A DNA stretch of 64,000 nt. Source: JANQHS01 sp965267505 (lineage in GTDB: Bacteria > Bacteroidota > Bacteroidia > Cytophagales > CCMP332). Below, piece after piece: positions 15,858 through 25,799 of the stretch. The position numbers and the translations under genes were made by a program. The notes under the pieces are model-generated. The model was not told the DNA's origin. It did not search any database and saw only the letters and a program-made list of their open reading frames with translations. The stretch is taken from NCBI GenBank assembly GCA_965267505.1, contig OZ254081.1:620001-684000 (forward strand), written 5' to 3'. How positions within the stretch are numbered: position 1 is the stretch's first letter; every line of letters begins with the position of its first letter.

Positions 15858-17165
15858 TCAATATCTGTATTGATCTGATTTATAGGGTCCTTCTTTCTTA
15901 ACTCCAATGTAATCGGCTTGCTCATCAGATAATTCTTCAAGCTCAACTCCGATCTTTTCAAGGTGAAGCTTGGCAACCTTTTCATCCAAATGTTTTGGGA
16001 GGGTATAAACTTCGTTGTCGTAGTTGTCAGAATTGTTCCAAAGCTCTATCTGAGCAAGGGTTTGATTAGTGAAAGAGTTGGACATTACAAATGAAGGATG
16101 GCCTGTGGCACAACCAAGATTTACAAGTCTACCTTCCGCAAGAATGATGATCTCGTTGCCATCAACATTGAATACATCAACCTGAGGTTTGATGGTGTAT
16201 TTGGTTTCACCAAAATTCTGCTCCAACCAGGCCATATCGATCTCGTTATCAAAGTGACCGATATTACAAACAATGGTCTTATCGTTCATGGCTTTGAAGT
16301 GCTCACCTGTGATAATATCCTTGTTACCAGTTGCGGTTACCACAATGTCAGCTCTTGGAATAGCTGTTGACATCTTTTTAACCTCGAATCCGTCCATCGC
16401 TGCCTGAAGAGCACAGATTGGATCGATCTCAGTTACAATAACCCTTGCGCCAGCTCCTCTTAGTGACTGGGCGGTTCCTTTTCCAACATCTCCATAACCA
16501 CCAACGACCGCTACTTTTCCGGCGATCATAACATCGGTAGCTCTTCTGATAGCATCAACAGCAGATTCTTTACAACCGTACTTGTTGTCAAACTTTGATT
16601 TAGTAACTGAATCATTTACGTTGATCGCAGGCATTGGAAGAGTGCCATTTTTCATTCTTTCATAAAGACGAAGAACACCAGTGGTGGTTTCTTCAGAAAG
16701 ACCTTTTATATCAGCGACCAACTCAGGTCTCTTATCAAGAACCATATTGGTAAGATCGCCACCATCGTCCAGGATCATATTCAATGACTTGCCATCTTCG
16801 AAAGCATCAAGCGTCTGCTCGATAGCCCAGTCAAATTCTTCTTCACTCATACCCTTCCATGCAAATACAGGAACACCGGTAGCAGCAATTGCCGCCGCAG
16901 CATGATCCTGGGTGGAGAAAATATTACAAGAAGACCAGGTAACCTCCGCACCTAAAGCGGTAAGTGTTTCTATCAACACTGCGGTTTGAATGGTCATGTG
17001 AAGACATCCGGCAATACGAGCACCTTTTAAAGGCTGCTCCGCTCCGAATTCTTTTCTGATGGACATTAGCCCTGGCATCTCTGCCTCAGCCAATTTGATT
17101 TCTTTTCGGCCCCAATCGGCCAATTCAATGTCTTTTACTTTGTAGTTGAGTGTCTTTACCTCCAT
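15858..17165 (-). CDS. ahcY: S-adenosylhomocysteine hydrolase
   Basis: Cleaves S-adenosylhomocysteine to adenosine and homocysteine, relieving product inhibition of methyltransferases. The 435-aa protein has the family signature CNIFSTQDHAAAAIA, the NAD-binding GGYGDVGKGTAQSLRG and ends in KSDQYRY, the conserved C-terminal tail that reaches the partner subunit's NAD site. It appears to be a single-gene unit with its own promoter-like box and terminator. Confidence 0.98.
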   Translation of the reverse strand: MEVKTLNYKVKDIELADWGRKEIKLAEAEMPGLMSIRKEFGAEQPLKGARIAGCLHMTIQTAVLIETLTALGAEVTWSSCNIFSTQDHAAAAIAATGVPVFAWKGMSEEEFDWAIEQTLDAFEDGKSLNMILDDGGDLTNMVLDKRPELVADIKGLSEETTTGVLRLYERMKNGTLPMPAINVNDSVTKSKFDNKYGCKESAVDAIRRATDVMIAGKVAVVGGYGDVGKGTAQSLRGAGARVIVTEIDPICALQAAMDGFEVKKMSTAIPRADIVVTATGNKDIITGEHFKAMNDKTIVCNIGHFDNEIDMAWLEQNFGETKYTIKPQVDVFNVDGNEIIILAEGRLVNLGCATGHPSFVMSNSFTNQTLAQIELWNNSDNYDNEVYTLPKHLDEKVAKLHLEKIGVELEELSDEQADYIGVKKEGPYKSDQYRY

Positions 17166-17184
17166 GCTATAAAAAATTGAGCTG

Positions 17185-17192
17185 CAAAACTA
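17185..17192 (-). promoter_or_regulatory. Probable -7 element (TAGTTTTG) of ahcY
   Basis: On the minus strand TAGTTTTGC matches TAnnTTTGC and lies 19 bases upstream of the ahcY ATG. The -33 box is not evident. Confidence 0.5.
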
Positions 17193-17289
17193 AACAATTC
17201 ATCCTTTTTGGATTAAGAAGGAAACCGATTTCCTATCCTTTTTCTGCAACAAGTACAAACCATAAATGGTTTTATAAATGAGCTTGAGT

Positions 17290-17297
17290 TAGCTTTG
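17290..17297 (+). promoter_or_regulatory. Probable -7 element (TAGCTTTG) of tRNA-Arg
   Basis: TAGCTTTG fits TAnnTTTG and sits seven bases before the mature tRNA-Arg 5' end. The spacer-distance upstream box is imperfect (GGTT region near 17267). Confidence 0.5.
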
Positions 17298-17304
17298 TGC
17301 GCCT

Positions 17305-17380
17305 GCACCCGTAGTTCAACTGGATAGAATGCAAGATTCCGGTTCTTGTGGTGGGGGTTCGAGTCCCTCCGGGTGCACCA
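17305..17380 (+). tRNA. tRNA-Arg (anticodon CCG)
   Basis: A 76-base tRNA including an encoded CCA tail: acceptor GCACCCG/CGGGTGC, anticodon arm AAGATTCCGGTTCTT giving CCG, T-arm GGGGGTTCGAGTCCCTC. It is the only tRNA in the window with a genome-encoded CCA. Confidence 0.96.
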
Positions 17381-17439
17381 TTCCCATCTTAGATCCGGTT
17401 CTTTTTCTGTATTTCAACCGATTAAGATAAATTCACCAC

Positions 17440-19833
17440 ATGAACGTTCTACCCACTATCAAGGGAATTTCCCTCCTTCTGCTTCTGGTATTTTTTGGAG
17501 CGATGAAATCAAGAGGACAAGAGGGAATTGATTCTATTCCGCCAGAGTCCATTCCCTTGTTGGAAATTGGAGAAAGTGCCCAGCAATTGGCCAGCATCGT
17601 GGCCAAGCTAAAATCAAAAGTACGGGTGAAGGAAGAGATAGAAAGCCTCCAAAAAAAGCTTGATACTCTTCAACCTGAGATTGATAGCCTGGTGATCTTT
17701 ACCGATTACTTTCTTGAGTTTGAGATAGAGCAATCAAGGGTAAATGACATTAAAAACAAATGGAAAAGAGTTAAATCGGAGGTCTCCTCAATATCGAATG
17801 AGGTAAAAAACCATTCAAGGGTAATAGAGGATGAGATCAGTATTTTGACTGAAAAAAAAGTGGTTTGGCAAAGAACCAAGGACCTTCCAAGGGATGTGCC
17901 TCTATCCGATCTCATCGTCTTTCAGATTGATTCTTCCATTTTAATGCTCAATCTGGCAATCCTGAACCTGAATGACAGTTTAACAGCACTGATAAGCTTT
18001 GAATCAAATATCCGAAAGACCGGAACCCTGATCCAAAACAACCTTGATAAACTCTTAGAATTTCAGGAATTCTTTCTGAAAAGGTTGTTCGAGAAATCTA
18101 CCGAGGCCTTATGGGAAAAGGACACAACGACTGATTCCTTAAGCAGCAAATTCCTAAGATCCTCAGAGATCACAAGTGTCAACTTCAATGAGTCGAAAGC
18201 CTATTTGAAGAATCGGGTAGACTCACTCAGTTGGTTCATAATAGTTTCCTTGTTTTTATTCTTCCTAATAAAAAGGTCGGAAAAAAAAGACCTCTTGCTA
18301 AAGGATGGGAATCTTTCATTTCAGGGGTTGCATGCAGTGAATGAGCACCCCTTTGTTTCCATCTTCATTATCGCCTTTTCCCTATCATTTCTCGTATTCC
18401 TTCCCAACAGACCGGAAGCCTTGGGGAATGCATTCTTCATGATCATCGTCTTTTCCGCGATGATCCTCCGCAAGTTCTTCTTCAAGAAATGGTTTTGGCA
18501 AACTCTCCCTTTAGGGCTAATGATCAGCCTGGGAATTGGCTTTATTGTTAGACTTTGGGTTATAGACCCTTTTTCAAAAAGGCTTTGGTTCTTAGCTCTT
18601 TCTTTAGCCAGTCTGATCTGGACCAGCTGGGTTTACATAAAATCAAGACAAAAGGAACCCGACCCTGATGGAAACATCGCATTCTTTCTATCTATCTTCG
18701 GAATTGGGATATTCCTTGCACTGATCTTCAATATTTTCGGATACATAAGAATGGCTCTATTCCTCCAGCGAGCCATTATCAGTATTTATTTTGTGGTCCT
18801 TATTCTAATCTTCCTGATAGGTCTTTTAGGAGGATTTTCACATCATGCTTTTAAAATCCCTTTAGCCAGGAAATCCCGGGTTATTGAAGAGCATGGAAAA
18901 CAACTTAGAAAATCTTTATACGCAATCTTTTCACTTTTCGGAATATATATCGGAGCAAGAGGAGTCCTAAACCTATTAGGACTATGGGACCTCATCCAAA
19001 CCGGTATGTCAGAATTAATTCAAAAAGAATGGCAGGTTGGAACATCAAAGCTTTCAATCTACTCTGTGCTAGTCTTTTTCGCCATTCTTCTTGGAGGAAT
19101 CCTTATCAGCAACATAGTAAAAGTCTTTCTTGAAAAAGAGGTTCTCGGCCGCCTGAATTTAAAGAAGGGAATTAGCCTTGCAAGTTCGTTGGTAGTAAAA
19201 TATACTCTTGTGGTCATTGCATTTTTCTTCGCAATTGGTGCCACGGGAATAAACCTGGACAAAATTGGCTTCATCGCCGGTGCTTTGGGTGTAGGTATTG
19301 GATTTGGTTTACAAAATGTTGTAGCAAATTTTATTTCTGGATTGATTCTGGTTTTTGAAAGACCGATAAATAAAGGTGACATTGTTACCGTCGGCAACCT
19401 GATGGGAAGGGTCCTGGAAGTGGGTATCAGAGCAAGCCGGATTCGTTCATTTCAGGGAGCCGAAGTGGTAGTCCCCAACAATGACTTCGTCGCAAAGGAA
19501 GTTATCAACTGGACCCTTTCCGATACAGTCAGAAGAGTTGAACTCCATATTCCAATAGCTTTTGATAATAACCCCGAAAAAGTGGCAAAGGTCATAGAGG
19601 ACTCGGCCGCCCAACTTGAAATTATTCTAAACAATCCCCCACCAAAGGCTCTTTTTGTAGGCTATGAGCATGGTGTTTTGAATTTCAAGGTTTTGATCTG
19701 GACAAACGGCGATGTTTTTGATGCCGAAAGCTTAGGAGGGATGGCCATCCACACCGGACTTGAGAAGGCTGGTATCAAGGTTGATAAACCCAACATGAAT
19801 ATTTCCCTGACAGAAAAAGGAAAGAAGTCCTAA
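17440..19833 (+). CDS. Large MscS-family mechanosensitive channel
   Basis: A 797-aa membrane protein. A signal peptide (about 1-27) precedes a periplasmic coiled-coil-rich region (about 40-260), then about ten predicted membrane helices, and the MscS core from about residue 600. The pore-lining Gly/Ala helix reads GALGVGIGFGLQNVVANFIS, followed by FERPINKGDIVTV and PNNDFVAKEVINW of the beta domain. This architecture resembles the long MscK/YbiO/YnaI-type channels. Role: release of osmolytes on hypo-osmotic shock. Confidence 0.88.
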   Translation: MNVLPTIKGISLLLLLVFFGAMKSRGQEGIDSIPPESIPLLEIGESAQQLASIVAKLKSKVRVKEEIESLQKKLDTLQPEIDSLVIFTDYFLEFEIEQSRVNDIKNKWKRVKSEVSSISNEVKNHSRVIEDEISILTEKKVVWQRTKDLPRDVPLSDLIVFQIDSSILMLNLAILNLNDSLTALISFESNIRKTGTLIQNNLDKLLEFQEFFLKRLFEKSTEALWEKDTTTDSLSSKFLRSSEITSVNFNESKAYLKNRVDSLSWFIIVSLFLFFLIKRSEKKDLLLKDGNLSFQGLHAVNEHPFVSIFIIAFSLSFLVFLPNRPEALGNAFFMIIVFSAMILRKFFFKKWFWQTLPLGLMISLGIGFIVRLWVIDPFSKRLWFLALSLASLIWTSWVYIKSRQKEPDPDGNIAFFLSIFGIGIFLALIFNIFGYIRMALFLQRAIISIYFVVLILIFLIGLLGGFSHHAFKIPLARKSRVIEEHGKQLRKSLYAIFSLFGIYIGARGVLNLLGLWDLIQTGMSELIQKEWQVGTSKLSIYSVLVFFAILLGGILISNIVKVFLEKEVLGRLNLKKGISLASSLVVKYTLVVIAFFFAIGATGINLDKIGFIAGALGVGIGFGLQNVVANFISGLILVFERPINKGDIVTVGNLMGRVLEVGIRASRIRSFQGAEVVVPNNDFVAKEVINWTLSDTVRRVELHIPIAFDNNPEKVAKVIEDSAAQLEIILNNPPPKALFVGYEHGVLNFKVLIWTNGDVFDAESLGGMAIHTGLEKAGIKVDKPNMNISLTEKGKKS

Positions 19834-19872
19834 ATCCAAGCCCCAACAGGCCCTTTCTTTTATCCTTAAAGT

Positions 19873-19880
19873 TATCTTTG
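19873..19880 (+). promoter_or_regulatory. Probable -7 element (TATCTTTG) of metG
   Basis: TATCTTTGC matches TAnnTTTGC and lies 11 bases before the metG ATG, leaving a very short leader. No clear -33 box. Confidence 0.45.
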
Positions 19881-19891
19881 CGGTCGCAAAA

Positions 19892-21940
19892 ATGGATCAG
19901 AAGAAAAACTTTAAGCGCACAACCGTAACTGCCGCCCTTCCATACGCAAATGGGCCAATTCATATTGGTCACATGGCAGGGGTTTACATTCCGGCGGATA
20001 CCTATGTTAGGTACCAAAGACTAAAGCAAAAAGACGTTCTTTTTATCTGTGGATCTGATGAGCATGGCGTTCCTATTACCTTAAGAGCCAAAGAAGAGGG
20101 AGTTGAACCAAAAGATATTGTAGACAGATACCACAAGCAGATAAAAGAAAGTTTTGAAAGCTTTGGGATCCAATTCGATCATTATTCAAGGACCAGCTCA
20201 AAGACCCATCATGAAACCGCTTCTGATTTCTTCAAGACCCTTGATGAAAAAGATGTCCTGGAAGTAAAGACAAGCCTACAATATTTCGATCCTCAGGAAA
20301 AGCAATTTTTGGCTGATCGGTACATAAAAGGAACCTGCCCAAATTGCTCCTATCCTGAAGCTTATGGGGATCAATGTGAAAATTGTGGAACAAGCCTAAG
20401 CCCTAAAGATCTTAAGGATCCAAGATCTATGTTAAGTGGAGCGGCTCCCATTCTAAAGGAAACCAAACATTGGTTTCTTCCATTGGATAAATATGAAGGT
20501 TGGCTGAAGGAATTTATCCTTGAAGGACACAAGGAATGGAAATCAAATGTCTACGGGCAATGCAAGTCCTGGATAGACCAAGGGCTTCAACCCCGGGCCG
20601 TAACAAGAGATCTTGATTGGGGGGTGCCTGTCCCTCATTCCGACGGAAAAGGAAAAGTCCTTTATGTATGGTTTGATGCTCCTATTGGCTACATATCGGC
20701 CACAAAGGAATGGGCAGAAAAAAACTCCAAGGACTGGGAAACCTATTGGAAAGATGAAGAAACAAAGCTCGTTCACTTCATTGGAAAAGATAATATTGTA
20801 TTCCATTGCATCATCTTCCCTTCAATGCTGAAGAGTCATGAGGAATTCATTCTTCCGGACAATGTCCCTGCCAATGAATTTCTAAATCTAGAAGGCGACA
20901 AGATCAGTACTTCAAGGAACTGGGCAGTTTGGCTTCACGAATACCTTGAGGATTTTCAGGGAAAAGAGGATGTCCTCCGCTATGTTCTGACTTCAAATGC
21001 TCCAGAAACCAAAGACAATGATTTTTCCTGGAAGGATTTTCAGTCAAGGAATAACAATGAACTGGTTGCAATCCTGGGAAATTTTGTAAACCGGACCCTT
21101 GTACTTACCCACAAATACTTTGATGGAAAGATCCCTGCTAAAGGCCAGCAAAGTGAAGTTGATGAAAACCTATTACAGGCCATCAAACTAATTCCATCCT
21201 CCATTGAAAAGAATATAGAAGAGTATAAATTCAGGGAAGCATTAAATCAATTCATAGAACTTTCAAGACTTGGAAATAAGTACCTGGCAGAAACAGAGCC
21301 TTGGAAATTGATCAAGGAGGATCAGGAACGAGTGGCTACTATCCTAAATCAAAGTCTGCAACTTTGTGCACAGATAGCGATCTATGGAGAGCCCTTCTTA
21401 CCTGGAATGAGCAATAAACTTTCAAGCCTTCTGGGTCTTGAAAACAAAAATTGGGAGTCCGAATTGTTATTCGAAAGATTAGAGGAGGGAAATTCAATCC
21501 AAAAACCAGAATTGCTATTTAGCAAAATTGAAGATGAGGCAATCGCTGCTCAGCTTGAAAAGCTAAAGCCAACTGAGAAACCTCCAAGTGAAGACAAAAA
21601 AAGCAAATCAAAACCGATGATCGAATATTCAGATTTTGAAAAACTGGACCTAAAAGTGGCTAGGATATTGGAAGCTGAGAAGGTTCCAGAAACAGACAAA
21701 CTGATCAAATTACAATTAGAGGTTGGAGAGGAGAAAAGGACCGTGGTAAGTGGGATAGCTCTTAGCTATGATCCCGAATCCATAATTGGGCGATCAGTTC
21801 TATATCTTGAAAATCTGAAACCCAGGAAGATTAGAGGTCTGGAATCCCAGGGAATGATCCTTATGGCAGAGGATGCCTCCGGAAACCTTAGTTTCATGGT
21901 GCCAGAAAAAGAAATGAATAGCGGAAGTGGAGTCCGTTAA
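19892..21940 (+). CDS. metG: Methionyl-tRNA synthetase
   Basis: Class I synthetase charging tRNA-Met, 682 aa. The HIGH motif is PIHIGHMAG (about residue 24), a Cys4 zinc site is CPNC...CENC (about 149-168) and the KMSKS loop is present as KISTS (about 337). An extra C-terminal EMAP/Trbp111-type tRNA-binding domain follows from about 575 (FEKLDLKVARILEAEKVPET), which is a dimerisation and tRNA-binding module in many bacteria. Confidence 0.97.
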   Translation: MDQKKNFKRTTVTAALPYANGPIHIGHMAGVYIPADTYVRYQRLKQKDVLFICGSDEHGVPITLRAKEEGVEPKDIVDRYHKQIKESFESFGIQFDHYSRTSSKTHHETASDFFKTLDEKDVLEVKTSLQYFDPQEKQFLADRYIKGTCPNCSYPEAYGDQCENCGTSLSPKDLKDPRSMLSGAAPILKETKHWFLPLDKYEGWLKEFILEGHKEWKSNVYGQCKSWIDQGLQPRAVTRDLDWGVPVPHSDGKGKVLYVWFDAPIGYISATKEWAEKNSKDWETYWKDEETKLVHFIGKDNIVFHCIIFPSMLKSHEEFILPDNVPANEFLNLEGDKISTSRNWAVWLHEYLEDFQGKEDVLRYVLTSNAPETKDNDFSWKDFQSRNNNELVAILGNFVNRTLVLTHKYFDGKIPAKGQQSEVDENLLQAIKLIPSSIEKNIEEYKFREALNQFIELSRLGNKYLAETEPWKLIKEDQERVATILNQSLQLCAQIAIYGEPFLPGMSNKLSSLLGLENKNWESELLFERLEEGNSIQKPELLFSKIEDEAIAAQLEKLKPTEKPPSEDKKSKSKPMIEYSDFEKLDLKVARILEAEKVPETDKLIKLQLEVGEEKRTVVSGIALSYDPESIIGRSVLYLENLKPRKIRGLESQGMILMAEDASGNLSFMVPEKEMNSGSGVR

Positions 21941-22535
21941 TCCCTGGTTATTCAGCCTTCCAATTATTGCATCTTTAATTGGCTGGTTTACCAATTTTTT
22001 GGCTATCAAGATGCTTTTCCATCCAAGAAATCCAGTTGATCTTGGACTATTTGAGCTTCAAGGAATCTTCCCAAAAAGGCAAAAGGCATTAGCTGAAAAA
22101 TTGGGAAAGGTAGTAGCAGGGGAATTGGTTCATGTAAGTGATATAAAGGAACAGCTAAATGATCCAAACACAGCTCAGGAGGTTCATTCGGTTATTGAAT
22201 CACGTTTGGATGGCTTTTTAAAAGAGGGGCTGAAAGAAAGCTTTCCAATGTTGGCCATGTTCTTAAATGAGTCTACCGTTGGAAAGATCAAATCAGTACT
22301 CACAGGGGAGCTTGAATCTGCCTTACCTCAGGTAATTGACACCTATTTACACAAGCTTGAAGACAATCTGGATATTGAAAAACTGGTAACTGAAAAGGTC
22401 CGGGCCTTTGACTCCGACAAACTAGAACAACTACTTTTTTCAATCTTGAAAAAAGAATTCAAGTTCATTGAATTGATTGGCGCATTCCTGGGATTTGTTA
22501 TTGGCCTGCTACAACTAGCCCTACTATGGGTTTAG
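21927..22535 (+). CDS. DUF445 family membrane protein
   Basis: A 202-aa protein of the DUF445 family, which has no established biochemical role. The N-terminal membrane helix contains GWFTNFLAIKMLFHPRNP and is followed by GIFPKRQKALAEKLGK, both family hallmarks; a second membrane helix is at the C-terminus (about 180-200). The start is GTG 21927, overlapping metG by 14 bases; the frame is closed just upstream by a stop. Confidence 0.82.
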   Translation: MESVNPWLFSLPIIASLIGWFTNFLAIKMLFHPRNPVDLGLFELQGIFPKRQKALAEKLGKVVAGELVHVSDIKEQLNDPNTAQEVHSVIESRLDGFLKEGLKESFPMLAMFLNESTVGKIKSVLTGELESALPQVIDTYLHKLEDNLDIEKLVTEKVRAFDSDKLEQLLFSILKKEFKFIELIGAFLGFVIGLLQLALLWV

Positions 22536-23105
22536 AATAAACCCAATTGCTAAGCCCAGGGAGATCGAACTAAGGACAAGTATCCAATCTCGCCATTTGA
22601 CTCTGAAAAAAGTATTGAACAAAGCATAGAGGAAGGAAAGGGCCAACAAAAAGACAAGGGCATAACCTAATTGTCCCAGGCTAAAGAAAAAGGCATCCTT
22701 TAAGTCAAATAGAAGGCCAGAAGATAAAGAGTTTAGGAGGCCGAAACCAGAAATCCCGGTAATTAGACCAAAAACAAGGGCAACAACATACCTAATGCCT
22801 GTTTTCCTTTGTCGATAGTTGTTTCTCTTCTCCCTTAATGTGAAATTCCACAGAACCAGAACGATCAACAAGGAAAATAGAACAATGTTTGAGCCTGGAA
22901 TGAAACCAATATCAAATCCAAGGCTTCCAAAAATGAAAATCAATGAAAAGCCGAACCAAAAAAGAACCGTCTGAAACAAGATCTTTGAGAATGAACCAAA
23001 ATTTCCTGGTGCCAAAAGGGCTAGCAGAAGACATAAGCCTAAGAGACTCTCCTGGTAAAGGAAAAATTTAAAACCTTGTTCTAATGGAATGGTCCATTGG
23101 GTCAT
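22524..23105 (-). CDS. Polytopic membrane protein, HupE/UreJ-like
   Basis: A 193-aa protein with about six or seven hydrophobic helices. Order, size and the pattern resemble Bacteroidota HupE/UreJ-type proteins, but the usual His-rich motifs of that family are not evident, so the assignment is tentative. There is no hydrogenase or urease gene nearby. It converges on the DUF445 gene with a 12-base overlap. Confidence 0.5.
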   Translation of the reverse strand: MTQWTIPLEQGFKFFLYQESLLGLCLLLALLAPGNFGSFSKILFQTVLFWFGFSLIFIFGSLGFDIGFIPGSNIVLFSLLIVLVLWNFTLREKRNNYRQRKTGIRYVVALVFGLITGISGFGLLNSLSSGLLFDLKDAFFFSLGQLGYALVFLLALSFLYALFNTFFRVKWRDWILVLSSISLGLAIGFILNP

Positions 23106-23180
23106 ACGCTTCTTTTTGTTCCGTTAAATTAGTGAATTGGATTAGTTCAGAATGACATTGGAATAATTCGAGGATATTAA

Positions 23181-25727
23181 ATGCATAAATACCTTCTCAT
23201 AATGCTTCTTCTTTCAAGCAATTGGTGCCTGGGGGATCCCGGTAACAGGGCAAATAAGTTGTTTGAAAAAGGGCGCAGAAACGAAGCAAAAAAACAGGCG
23301 TATAAGGGAATTCAAAAAGATTCCCTGGAGCCTCTCTCTTATTTGGCTCTAGCCAGATGCCTCATTTATGTTCCCATTCCTCGAGAACTCGATTCTGCAC
23401 ATTGGGCCAATCAACGGGCTCATAAATTAATATCCAACCTGGGTTCCGATGACTCTGTGAAGGTCATAAAAAAGCTAGACCAGAACTTCAATTGGACCGA
23501 GCTTAATAACAGGATCGACCAAAAATCCTACGAGTATGCCTTATCACTAAACCAGGTTTTTTCTTACCAGCATTTTATTGAGCTACACCCTCATTCTAGT
23601 CATGCTCCAAAAGCCCAGGAAATTAGAGATTCTCTGGCCTACGAAATTGCATTGGCAAAGGGGAATTCCAAGTCCCTGATCCAGTTTTTGAATGACTATG
23701 CCAATTCTAAGCAGGCCATTGAGGCAAAAGGTATCAGTGAATTATTTCACTTTAAGGAGTCTGTTAGAAAGGGCGATTGGAAAAGCTATCACAGGTTCGC
23801 AGTGAAGAACCCAGCTTCACCATTTGCAGATGAAGCTCAAAAGGAGGTTTTCCAATTAAGGACTTTCAGAAACTCAACGAGTGACTTTCAAAATTTTAGA
23901 GATTCTTTTCCCAGCAATCGATTTAGTAAAACCTGTGATAGCATCCTCTCATTTAAGAAAAATATACTTCGATACAGATCGACTGAAGATTTGAAAGTTT
24001 TAATTCCCTCAGAAGATGGAACCTCGATGCGGATTTTTTCATCTGACTCAAACTTCAGTTCAGAATTCAGTTTCGACAGCATCCCAGGAAAATTTCTATT
24101 CGATATAGCAAATGAAAATTGGCTCGTTGTAAAAGGAAGAAGTGGATCTACCTTATGCTCAAATGGACTGCCGACGGAAAGATGGCAGAATCTACAAGAA
24201 ATCCACAGGAAGGGGTTTGAATGGGTCCAGATAAAGAATAAAAAAGGGGAATACTTTGAACATCTGCTCGGGAGAAACTTTCAGGATCAGCCGTTTGAAA
24301 AGATCAACTACGCATATCCTCAATTGATCTTTGGAAAATATCATGGGAGTTGGAATGCTTATGCGCCCACTGGGCATCAATACAATGACGCCCCCTTTGA
24401 TTCCATTTTTTCAATAGACAACCTTATCTGTGGAAAACGGAATGAGCTATGGATGGGCTTCAGCTACGAAGAAGTGATCGAATCCGGGCTTTTTCCTGAC
24501 CCGACCACTTATGGTGATCTAAAATGGAATAATGGATTTCTCACCTCAAACAGCGAAAATAAATTTTGGATAATTGATACTCAAAGTGGCAAACCCATGC
24601 TTTCTACGGAAGGAGAATCTTTGGAAACCACTAAATATGGTTGGCTGATCAAAAACAATAAGGAAACCAAGCTAGTAGATTTTCAAGGGTATCAAATAAA
24701 TGAGTTGAACCTAGTGGATTTTAAGGTCTTGAATTTTGGGTACGCCTGGAAAGCCTCCAAGAACTGGATAGTCATTTCTTCCGATACCCTTGTAGGGGTC
24801 TTCGACTCAATTGCAAGCTATGGGCAGATCCTCAATAGATTATGGTTAAATGACACCCTATTTCTTCAATCCACAAGTGGGTTGATCCAATTAGAAGACT
24901 CAGGAGGTCATACGTTGATCACGAATCCTTTTGAACCAAAAAATTTCTTTTTCTATCAACCCAAGCAGAAAGAAAACAAGGTCTTTGACTGGAAAGGGAA
25001 CTTTATGTTTTCCTCTAAGGATGTTGAATTCAAATACCTGGGAAAAAAGACATTCAGGTCGAAATCGACTAAGGGCTATTCTATAATCGATTCTTTAGGA
25101 GAAAAGGTCACAAAAAGAGAATACGAATTCATTTCCGCTCCGAAAGAAGGTCAAGTTATTCTTTATCAAAATGGAAAGTATTCAATCTATTTTTTGAATT
25201 CAGGCCAATTCGCTGATACTGAATTTATGGAGCGGCCAAAACCTATTTCTCAGAGCGATTTCTTCATCCAATTCGACAACAAATTATTCTGGTCCTTGAA
25301 TTCTGATAGCTTGAAATTGGATTTAGGGGGATCCCAATTGGAAAAGGTTTTAGACCCAAACTATCTGCATATTCGGTCTATGGGTGAAGGGTCTTATAAA
25401 GCTTCCGATTCAAGCTGTATTTACTCGATCAAGGATCAAAAGAAAATCGTCTGTAGCAAGGGTGACTTTTTTCCTTTGGCACCAGGATTTATGGAAATAG
25501 AGGAGGAAGGGTCATTGGGTGTCTTCTCACTTGATCAGGATTCCTTGATCATTCCTATAGTAAATGATGGCATCTGGCATTATAAATTGAACGAACGAAG
25601 CTTCTTTCTGGTCTTCTTCGAGGATGCAGTGGAAGACCTTGGCAACTTCAAATTTTACAATGATGAAGGCAAAATCCTTAATCACACAAGGTCACGGCTA
25701 GGCAATTGGCTTGAAGATATTTTCTAG
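23181..25727 (+). CDS. Large secreted protein with TPR-like N-terminus and WG-repeat-like body
   Basis: An 848-aa protein I cannot assign to a named family with certainty. Residues 1-18 form a signal peptide. Residues 20-260 are helical and TPR-like (NKLFEKGRRNEAKKQAYKGI). The rest is made of short beta repeats; the clearest is KGYSIIDSLGEKVTKREYEF with a following NGKYSIYFLNSG, which resembles WG (KWGxID..G) repeats found in many Bacteroidota surface proteins. It is a single gene, likely exported to periplasm or cell surface. No sorting domain is visible. Confidence 0.6.
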   Translation: MHKYLLIMLLLSSNWCLGDPGNRANKLFEKGRRNEAKKQAYKGIQKDSLEPLSYLALARCLIYVPIPRELDSAHWANQRAHKLISNLGSDDSVKVIKKLDQNFNWTELNNRIDQKSYEYALSLNQVFSYQHFIELHPHSSHAPKAQEIRDSLAYEIALAKGNSKSLIQFLNDYANSKQAIEAKGISELFHFKESVRKGDWKSYHRFAVKNPASPFADEAQKEVFQLRTFRNSTSDFQNFRDSFPSNRFSKTCDSILSFKKNILRYRSTEDLKVLIPSEDGTSMRIFSSDSNFSSEFSFDSIPGKFLFDIANENWLVVKGRSGSTLCSNGLPTERWQNLQEIHRKGFEWVQIKNKKGEYFEHLLGRNFQDQPFEKINYAYPQLIFGKYHGSWNAYAPTGHQYNDAPFDSIFSIDNLICGKRNELWMGFSYEEVIESGLFPDPTTYGDLKWNNGFLTSNSENKFWIIDTQSGKPMLSTEGESLETTKYGWLIKNNKETKLVDFQGYQINELNLVDFKVLNFGYAWKASKNWIVISSDTLVGVFDSIASYGQILNRLWLNDTLFLQSTSGLIQLEDSGGHTLITNPFEPKNFFFYQPKQKENKVFDWKGNFMFSSKDVEFKYLGKKTFRSKSTKGYSIIDSLGEKVTKREYEFISAPKEGQVILYQNGKYSIYFLNSGQFADTEFMERPKPISQSDFFIQFDNKLFWSLNSDSLKLDLGGSQLEKVLDPNYLHIRSMGEGSYKASDSSCIYSIKDQKKIVCSKGDFFPLAPGFMEIEEEGSLGVFSLDQDSLIIPIVNDGIWHYKLNERSFFLVFFEDAVEDLGNFKFYNDEGKILNHTRSRLGNWLEDIF

Positions 25728-25799
25728 GGAACTTTTCCTTTTTGAAAATATTATCTAATTTGTTTTAGCACATTGATGCTTTTTTTTAAGTACACGGCT

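Noticed and set aside
19059..19397. Minus-strand open frame of 112 codons in the MscS gene
   Set aside because: Lies opposite the conserved MscS core; composition is a by-product of that sequence.
25735..25755. Short GGAA/TTCC hairpin with T-run after the WG-like gene
   Set aside because: Only four base pairs; too weak to call.
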